Position numbers and translations under genes: made by a program. From Microbacterium suwonense (GTDB taxonomy: Bacteria > Actinomycetota > Actinomycetes > Actinomycetales > Microbacteriaceae), in NCBI RefSeq assembly GCF_030296555.1, contig NZ_AP027728.1:1860001-1924000 (forward strand): a stretch of 64,000 bases of DNA, read 5' to 3'. The notes beneath the pieces were generated by a model, which saw nothing but the letters and a program-made list of their open reading frames with translations, was not told the origin of the DNA and did not search any database. Position 1 is the first letter of the stretch, and the number at the start of each line of letters is the position of its first letter. Positions 58,110-64,000 of the stretch are shown here, piece after piece.

Positions 58110-61100
58110 GTGTCCACTCTTCTGTCATCGCTGGGTCGCTGGTCGTTCCGGCACCCCTGGCGCGTGCTCGTCAGCTGGCTCCTCGTGCTCGGCATCGCCG
58201 GCGGCGGAGCGCTCGCCCTCGGCGCCGGCACCGACAACTCCTTCTCCATCCCCGGCACGGAGTCGCAGGCCGGACTCGAGCAGCTCTCCCGCACGTTCCC
58301 CCAGGTCAGCGGCACGAACGCGCAGTTCATCGTCGTGGCCGCGCCCGGCGACGACGTGACGGATGCCGACTATCGCGACGACATCGAGAAGACCGTCACC
58401 AAGCTGAGCGACCTCGATGACAGCGTGCTCGCGGTCACCTCACCGTACGACGAGAACATCACCGGCATGGTCAACGCCGAGCACACCGCGGCGATCGTGC
58501 GTCTGCAGTTCGAGGGCCAGTCCACAGACGTCCCCGACGAGGCCAAGGACGCCCTGCAGAGCACCGTGGACGAGCTCGCCGCGACCCTGCCCGACGGTTC
58601 GCAGGTCGCCCTGGGCGGAGACCTGTTCGCCATGTCGATCCCGACGATCACGCTCACCGAGGCGGTCGGCCTGGTGATCGCGCTGCTCGTGCTCATCGTC
58701 ACCTTCCGCTCGTTCGTGGTGGCGGGCCTGCCGCTGCTGACCGCGATCCTCGGCGTCGGGATCTCGATGGCCGGCATCTTCGCCGCCACCGCCTTCGCAT
58801 CGGTGTCGTCGACCACGCCGCTGCTCGCGCTCATGCTCGGGCTCGCGGTCGGCATCGACTACGCCCTGTTCATCGTCGCCCGACACCAGGATCAGGTGCG
58901 CGCCGGCGTCGACCCCGAGGAGTCTGCGGCACGCTCGGTGGGCACGGCGGGATCGGCTGTGGTGTTCGCCGGCATCACCGTGCTGATCGCCCTGATCGGG
59001 CTCGGCTTCGCCGGCATCCCGTTCCTGACCACGATGGGCATCGCCGCCGCCGTCGCCGTCGCGATCTCGGTGGCCATCGCCGTCACGCTCACCCCGGCGC
59101 TCCTCGGCTTCCTGAAGGGGCGCGTGGCGGGGCGCGTGCGGCGGGCGCATGGCCGGGCGCGGGCGTCGGGGCGCGGACGCCGGGCCTCGGCATCCGCTTC
59201 TGACGCCGCCCCTGCCCAGCGTCGCCGCCCCTCCTCAGTCACGTCGACAGACAGGGGCGGCGACGACCAGCAGGGGCAGCATCCGCTCGCGCAGACGACG
59301 GATGCTGCGCAGACGACGGATGCTGCACAGACGACGGATGCTGCACACCAGACGGATGCCATGACCCCGCCCCGCCGTACCTTCTCGGAGCGCTGGGCGG
59401 CCGGCGTGACGAAGCGCCCCGTACTCGTCACGATCGCCGTCGTGCTGGGGCTGGGGATCGTGGCCGTCCCCGCGCTGAGTCTGGACCTGGCGCTTCCCAA
59501 CGCCGGCGTGCTGCCGAAGGCATCCGAGGCGCGGCAGAGCTACGATCTCACCGCCGACGAGTTCGGCCCGGGCTTCAACGGCCCGCTGATCCTGACCGGG
59601 ACGATCGTCACCTCCACCGACCCGCTGAACCTCATGCAGGACCTCGGCGACGCCGTCGAGCAGCTTCCCGGCGTGCGCGAGGTGGCACTGGCCACCCCGA
59701 ACGAGGCCGCCGACACCGGCATCGTGCAGATCATTCCCACGACCGCACCCGACGACCCGGCCACCTCGGAGCTGGTTCGCGAGCTGCGTTCGCACCACGA
59801 CGAATGGCTCGACGAGTTCGGCATCGACCTGAAGGTCACCGGGTTCACCGCCGTGGCGATCGACATCTCCGATCAGCTGGGCGCCGCGCTGCTGCCGTTC
59901 GGCATCTTCGTGATCGGCCTGTCGCTGATCCTGCTGACCGTCGTGTTCCGCTCGATCTGGGTGCCCGTCACCGCCGCGATCGGATACCTGCTCTCGATCG
60001 TCGCCGCCTTCGGCGTGGTCGGTGCAGTGTTCGAGTGGGGCTGGTTCGCCGACGCCCTGCACGTCGCCCGCACCGGTCCGATCATCAGCTTCATGCCGAT
60101 CGTGCTGATGGGCGTGCTGTTCGGCCTGGCGATGGACTACCAGGTGTTCCTCGTCTCGCGCATGCGCGAGGACTTCGTGCACGATCGCGCTCGCCACGAC
60201 CCGAAGACCCGCCGACAGGCCGCGATCGGTGCCGTGCGCAGTGGGTTCGCGGGCTCGGCGCGCGTGGTCACCGCCGCAGCGCTGATCATGTTCGCCGTGT
60301 TCGTCGCGTTCGTCCCCGAGGGCGACTCCTCACTCAAGCCGATCGCCCTGGGCCTGGCATCCGGCATCGCGATCGACGCGTTCCTGGTACGGATGACGCT
60401 GATCCCCGCAGTGATGGCGATCCTCGGCGATCGCGCCTGGCGCATCCCGCGCTGGCTCGAGCGCATCCTGCCGCACGTCGACATCGAGGGCGAGGCCGTC
60501 GAGCGCGAGCGCGCACTGGCCGCATGGCCGGGCGACGACAGCATCCTCGCCGCCGACGATCTGACCATCTCATCCGTCGACATCGAAGGTGCGCACCTGC
60601 GCCTCGCACCCGGCGAGTCGCTGATCGTCACCGGCGCACCGCCGCGCGCACTGCGGGCGCTCTCGCTCACGGTCGCGGGTCGGATGAAGGCGGATGCCGG
60701 GATGCTGCGCGTCGACGGCCATCTGCTGCCGGGTCGGGCCGCCTGGGTGCGTTCACGCGTCGGCATCGCGATGCTCACGGGGGCGGATGCCGCCGCCCAG
60801 GTCGCCGAGGCGCTGCGCGGCCGCACCGCCCTGGTGGTGCTCGACGGCATCGACCGGCTCACCGCGGCAGAGCGCGACCAGCTGGCCGCGCAGCTGCGTG
60901 ATGCCGGGCCGGGTCTCTCGGTGCTCGCCACCGCGACGGACACCACCACCGCGCAGGCCCTGCTGACCGATTCCGGCCGCTCTCCGGCATCCGTCGTCGA
61001 CCTGCGCGACCCCACCCCCGCTCTCGCTTCCGCCGAGACCCCCTCTGGTCGCCGAGACCCCTCCGCAGACACGCCTGCAGAGGGGGTCTCGACGGTGGTG

Positions 61101-61145
61101 AGGGGTCTCGGCGCAGTGATCTTTCCTTCGAGACCACCGAGGTGA
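58110..61145 (+). CDS. MmpL-type RND transporter with a degenerate ATPase-like C-terminal domain
   Basis: 1011 residues from a GTG. Twelve membrane segments in two sets (about 15-360 and 435-800), with the two external loops and GIDYALFIVARHQDQ and MDYQVFLVSRMRE motifs of MmpL. It probably exports lipids or toxic compounds. Residues about 370-430 form a cytoplasmic loop with AQTTDA repeats. The last 200 residues look like an ATP-binding cassette half: PGESLIVTGAPPRAL, MLRVDGHLLPG and LVVLDGIDRLTAAERDQ, but without Walker lysine. The final 40 residues are coded by an intergenic-type palindrome. Divergent from TetR. Confidence 0.87.
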   Translation: MSTLLSSLGRWSFRHPWRVLVSWLLVLGIAGGGALALGAGTDNSFSIPGTESQAGLEQLSRTFPQVSGTNAQFIVVAAPGDDVTDADYRDDIEKTVTKLSDLDDSVLAVTSPYDENITGMVNAEHTAAIVRLQFEGQSTDVPDEAKDALQSTVDELAATLPDGSQVALGGDLFAMSIPTITLTEAVGLVIALLVLIVTFRSFVVAGLPLLTAILGVGISMAGIFAATAFASVSSTTPLLALMLGLAVGIDYALFIVARHQDQVRAGVDPEESAARSVGTAGSAVVFAGITVLIALIGLGFAGIPFLTTMGIAAAVAVAISVAIAVTLTPALLGFLKGRVAGRVRRAHGRARASGRGRRASASASDAAPAQRRRPSSVTSTDRGGDDQQGQHPLAQTTDAAQTTDAAQTTDAAHQTDAMTPPRRTFSERWAAGVTKRPVLVTIAVVLGLGIVAVPALSLDLALPNAGVLPKASEARQSYDLTADEFGPGFNGPLILTGTIVTSTDPLNLMQDLGDAVEQLPGVREVALATPNEAADTGIVQIIPTTAPDDPATSELVRELRSHHDEWLDEFGIDLKVTGFTAVAIDISDQLGAALLPFGIFVIGLSLILLTVVFRSIWVPVTAAIGYLLSIVAAFGVVGAVFEWGWFADALHVARTGPIISFMPIVLMGVLFGLAMDYQVFLVSRMREDFVHDRARHDPKTRRQAAIGAVRSGFAGSARVVTAAALIMFAVFVAFVPEGDSSLKPIALGLASGIAIDAFLVRMTLIPAVMAILGDRAWRIPRWLERILPHVDIEGEAVERERALAAWPGDDSILAADDLTISSVDIEGAHLRLAPGESLIVTGAPPRALRALSLTVAGRMKADAGMLRVDGHLLPGRAAWVRSRVGIAMLTGADAAAQVAEALRGRTALVVLDGIDRLTAAERDQLAAQLRDAGPGLSVLATATDTTTAQALLTDSGRSPASVVDLRDPTPALASAETPSGRRDPSADTPAEGVSTVVRGLGAVIFPSRPPR
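59291..59361. repeat. In-frame 18-base tandem repeat in mmpL
   Basis: About four copies of GCAGACGACGGATGCTGC, the last shortened, encode repeated AQTTDA in the cytoplasmic loop. Copy number can vary without breaking the frame. Confidence 0.85.
61034..61111. repeat. Nested palindromes inside the 3' end of mmpL
   Basis: CGAGACCCCCTCT pairs with AGAGGGGGTCTCG, and CCGAGACCCCTC pairs with GAGGGGTCTCGG in an interleaved way. This is of the intergenic type but is read as the last residues of MmpL. Confidence 0.8.
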
Positions 61146-61182
61146 CCGCATGCGATGTCCTGACCGAACGGAGTGAGACGAA

Positions 61183-63269
61183 GTGACCCTCTCCATCGAA
61201 CGCGCCCGCTCCCGTCGGCCGATCACCTGGCTGACCCTGCTCGGTGTGCTGCTGCTGCCTGCTCTGATCGGCGGCATCCTCGTCACCGCGCTGCAGAACC
61301 CCACCGATCGGCTCGAGTCGATGACCGCCGCCGTGGTGAATCTCGACGAGCCCGTGACCATCGACGACCAGTACACGCCGCTCGGACGACAGCTGGCCGC
61401 CGGGCTGGTGGAGGGCTCCGACGAGGTCGGCTCGAATCTCACCTGGGTGATCTCCAATGAGCAGGATGCCGCGGAGGGCCTGGGCGATGGCACCTACCAG
61501 GCAGTCGTCACGATCCCGAAGTCGTTCTCGGCGGATGCCACCTCTGCCGGCGTCGCGCTGAAGGACGGCGACGGCACCGCCGAGCAGGCCACGATCACGG
61601 TCACGACCCCTCCCGACGGCCGCGTCGCCGACGACCTGATCACGAATCAGATCGCCTCGGTCGCCGCGTCGACCATGGGCACCATGCTCAGCGAGGCGAC
61701 GGTCGGAAACGTGCTGGTCGGCTTCACCACCATCGGCGACCAGATCGGGGAGGCCGCCGACGGCGCCGCACAGCTCGCCGACGGCGCACGGAGCGCCGCG
61801 GATGGCGCCGCAGCACTGCCCGATGGTGCGACCAGACTCGCGGACGGCGCGGACGGGCTGGCCGACGGCGCCGGTCAGCTGGCCGGCGGCCTGGGCACGA
61901 TCTCATCGAAGGCGCGGGAGGCGGGCGCGGGCGCGACGCAGCTCGGACAGGGACTGGCCGCGGGGGCTGCTGCGCTCGAGCGCGACGGGCTGGTGCCCGC
62001 AGCGCTGACGGATGCCGCAGGCACGGCGCGCGATGTCGCCGGAACAGCAGCGCAGGCCGCCGCCGGGGCGGCGCAGGCTGCCGATGGCTCCGCGCAGGCG
62101 AGCGCCGGCGTGGCTCAGGGCCTGGATGGGCTCGCACCCGGGCTGCAGCAGCTCGCCGCCGCATGCGACGCCACGGCACAGCCGGAGTTCTGCGCACAGC
62201 TGTCCGATCTGGCACAGGCGGCCGATGGGCTTCGCGCTCCGGCAGGAACCGCGTCCGGCCTGGCGGCCACTGCGGCGAAAGCAGCGGACGGCGCCCGGCA
62301 GGCCGCCGAGGAGCGCAGCAGGCCTCAGCCGGTGTCGCCGACGGGCTCGCACAGTTCGACGAGGCCGCCCCGGCCGAGATCGCGAAGCAGATGCGCACGG
62401 CCGGATCCGCGGCGACGCAGCTCGGCACAGGCCTCGGCCAGCTCGCCGACGGCGTCTCGCAGTCGGCATCCGGGGCCTCCGCGCTGGCCTCCGGAGCCAC
62501 CCAGCTCGGCGATGGCGCCTCCGCGCTCTCCGATGGGGCCGGCGAGCTCGCGGGCGGGCTGGACACCCTGGCATCCGGCACCGGCGATCTCGCCGACGGG
62601 CTCAAGTCCGCATCCACCTCCCTGCCGTCGTTCGACGAGCAGCAGTCCACCCGGCTGGCATCCGTCATCGCCGATCCGGTGAAGGCCGCAGCGGAGTCGG
62701 ATGCCATGTTCGGCCCGACCGCGATCCCGCTGCTCTCCGCGGTGGTGCTGTGGTTCGGCGCACTGGCCTCGTTCATCGCGCTGCGCGCGGTGCCCGGCAA
62801 CCCGCTGACCTCACGGCGCTCATCGTTCGGCATGGTGCTGCGCGGGTTCTGGCCCGCTGCCGCGCTGGGTGCAGGGCAGGGTGTGCTCGTGGCGCTGATC
62901 GTGCAGATCATCGCTGCCTACGATGCGGCGACCTGGTGGGGCTTCGCCGGATTCGCGGTGCTCGCGGGCGTGGCGTTCGCCGCGGTCAACCAGGCGCTGG
63001 TGGCGGTGCTCGGCGGGATCGGACGCTGGATCAGCGCACTGGTCGGCGTCGTGGCCGTGGCCACGGGACTGATCTCGACGATCCCTGGCTGGCTGGCCGG
63101 CCTGGGGGCGGCGATGCCCACGGCTCCCGCACTCGGCGGCCTGATCGTTCCGAACGGCGCGGCCCTGGCGGGCCTGTTCGTGTGGGCCGTCCTGTCGCTC
63201 GGCGCCGCTACGCTCGCCGTCGCGACCCGCCGCACCGCGTCTACGAAGTCGGTGCTGGCCACGGCCTGA
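61183..63269 (+). CDS. YhgE/Pip family membrane protein, one apparent frameshift
   Basis: About 695 residues when one G is restored at 62310-62311, where the frame changes from AADGARQAAE into GAQQASAGVADGL. One membrane segment is N-terminal (TWLTLLGVLLLPALIGGIL), followed by a large external region with a beta domain and long helical repeats of the LADGA/ADGAAQL type. Five or six membrane segments lie at the C-terminus from about residue 520. This is the YhgE/Pip family, related to phage infection proteins and ESX-linked transport. It starts 37 bases after mmpL and is probably in the same operon. Confidence 0.87.
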
Positions 63270-63306
63270 CCCCGACGTCGCTGCTCGCGGTGTGGCCGGG
63301 ACATGC

Positions 63307-63374
63307 GCGGCAGTATCTGGCATCCGCGGCAGTATCTGGCATCCGCGGCATCGATCGATGGCGCGGATGCCAGA
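63307..63374. repeat. Tandem 19-base repeat and inverted repeat between convergent genes
   Basis: GCGGCAGTATCTGGCATCC occurs twice (63307 and 63326). TCTGGCATCCGCG then pairs with CGCGGATGCCAGA at 63362-63374. It fills much of the gap 63270-63447, with no gene. Confidence 0.85.
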
Positions 63375-63447
63375 AAGTGCAGCGGATCCGGAGGGCCGGC
63401 CGCGCTCAGTCCGGCTCAGCCCGGAGCCAGCCCAGGGCCGGCCGCGG

Positions 63448-64000
63448 TCAGCTCAGGCCGGAGTAGGCGTGCAGCCCCTTGAAGAACACGTTCACGATCG
63501 TGAAGTTGAAGATCACGGCGGCGAAGCCCGTGATCGACAGCCACGCCGAGGGGGTGCCCCGCCAGCCGCGGGTCGCACGAGCGTGGATGTATCCCGCGTA
63601 GAGCACCCAGATGATGAAGGTCCACGTCTCCTTGACGTCGAAGCCCCAGAACCGGCTCCACGCGAAGTACGCCCAGATCGATCCGGCGATCAGGGTGAAC
63701 GTCCAGAACACGAAGCCGACCACCGCGAAGCGGTACGCCATGTTCTCGAGGCGCTCGGTGTTCGGCAGGGTGCGCAGGAACCCGGGGCCCGCATTCGCGA
63801 CGCCTTCTGCGACACGGCGCTCACGCCGGGACTGCATCAGCTGCACGACCGACAGTGCGAAGGCGAGCGCCAGGATGCCGACCGAGAGCGAGGCGACGAA
63901 GACGTGGATCACCAGCCACACCGACTTCAGCGGGTCGACCAGCGGCTTCACCTCGACGTAGAAGTACGCCGATGCCGCGCCCAGCAGCACCAGGACCAGC
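63448..64000 (-). CDS. ccsB: Cytochrome c biogenesis protein CcsB (partial)
   Basis: The gene runs off the right edge, so only the C-terminal 183 or so residues are seen. Four or five membrane segments are visible. WAYFAWSRFWGFDVKETWTF is the tryptophan-rich heme-handling motif of the CcsA/CcsB/ResC family, and IHVFVASLSVG carries the flanking His. It joins heme to apocytochrome c outside the membrane with ResB/Ccs1, expected upstream beyond the window. It sits near menaquinone genes in a respiratory neighbourhood. Confidence 0.92.
   Translation of the reverse strand, partial: LVLVLLGAASAYFYVEVKPLVDPLKSVWLVIHVFVASLSVGILALAFALSVVQLMQSRRERRVAEGVANAGPGFLRTLPNTERLENMAYRFAVVGFVFWTFTLIAGSIWAYFAWSRFWGFDVKETWTFIIWVLYAGYIHARATRGWRGTPSAWLSITGFAAVIFNFTIVNVFFKGLHAYSGLS

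Overview
The window reads as a high-GC actinobacterial chromosome, most likely Microbacteriaceae and probably Microbacterium. I base this on the rpoB-rpoC pair with actinobacterial length and order, the menE/menB/menC and ccsB neighbourhood, the codon and GC bias, and the very frequent word GGATGCC/GGCATCC in bases 20,900-64,000. The genus is inferred from pattern recognition, not from a search.

Bases 1-20,640 are the right part of an integrated, probably conjugative element; its left end lies outside the window. It has lower GC and few GGATGCC words. It ends with a tyrosine integrase beside the 3' end of tRNA-Met(CAT). Reading leftwards from the integrase there are: a divergent excisionase-like/ParA/DNA-binding/glutaredoxin operon; an epsilon/zeta-like toxin-antitoxin pair; several unknown small genes; a restriction-modification-like defence module (a fused phospholipase D-SNF2 helicase, an Eco57I-class DNA methyltransferase and a small partner); a TraA-type relaxase-helicase with two downstream genes; and a Cdc6/ORC-like AAA ATPase. 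No type IV secretion genes are visible.

Bases 20,640-34,000 return to core chromosome: tRNA-Met and tRNA-Thr, an M23 peptidase, inositol monophosphatase, a crotonase, a FusB/FBP-type zinc protein, a nitric-oxide/nitrite cluster (membrane-anchored NirK-like copper enzyme, NnrS-like membrane protein, cysteine-containing HTH regulator, divergent DUF2249 protein), tRNA-Tyr, a PfkB kinase and a lipoprotein. Bases 34,121-41,544 are rpoC and rpoB. Bases 41,800-50,700 carry a spermidine-synthase-like protein, a SprT-like protein, DUF3054, a ComB-like phosphatase and a histidine kinase/response regulator/ABC transporter operon. Bases 50,700-57,300 hold menE-menB, a lipoprotein cyclophilin, PadR with its membrane partner, a double GNAT protein and menC. 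Bases 57,357-64,000 hold TetR, an MmpL transporter with a degenerate nucleotide-binding-like tail, a YhgE/Pip membrane protein and the end of ccsB.

Two things run through the whole window. First, six genes are each interrupted by what look like single missing bases (seven sites), mostly in short G/C runs. Restoring one base gives a normal family member every time, so I treat these as intact genes with probable sequence errors. Second, most chromosomal intergenic gaps hold long imperfect palindromes. These fall into at least two sequence families whose stems keep pairing while their sequence varies. They are not explained by any gene, and they are the best candidate here for something undescribed.
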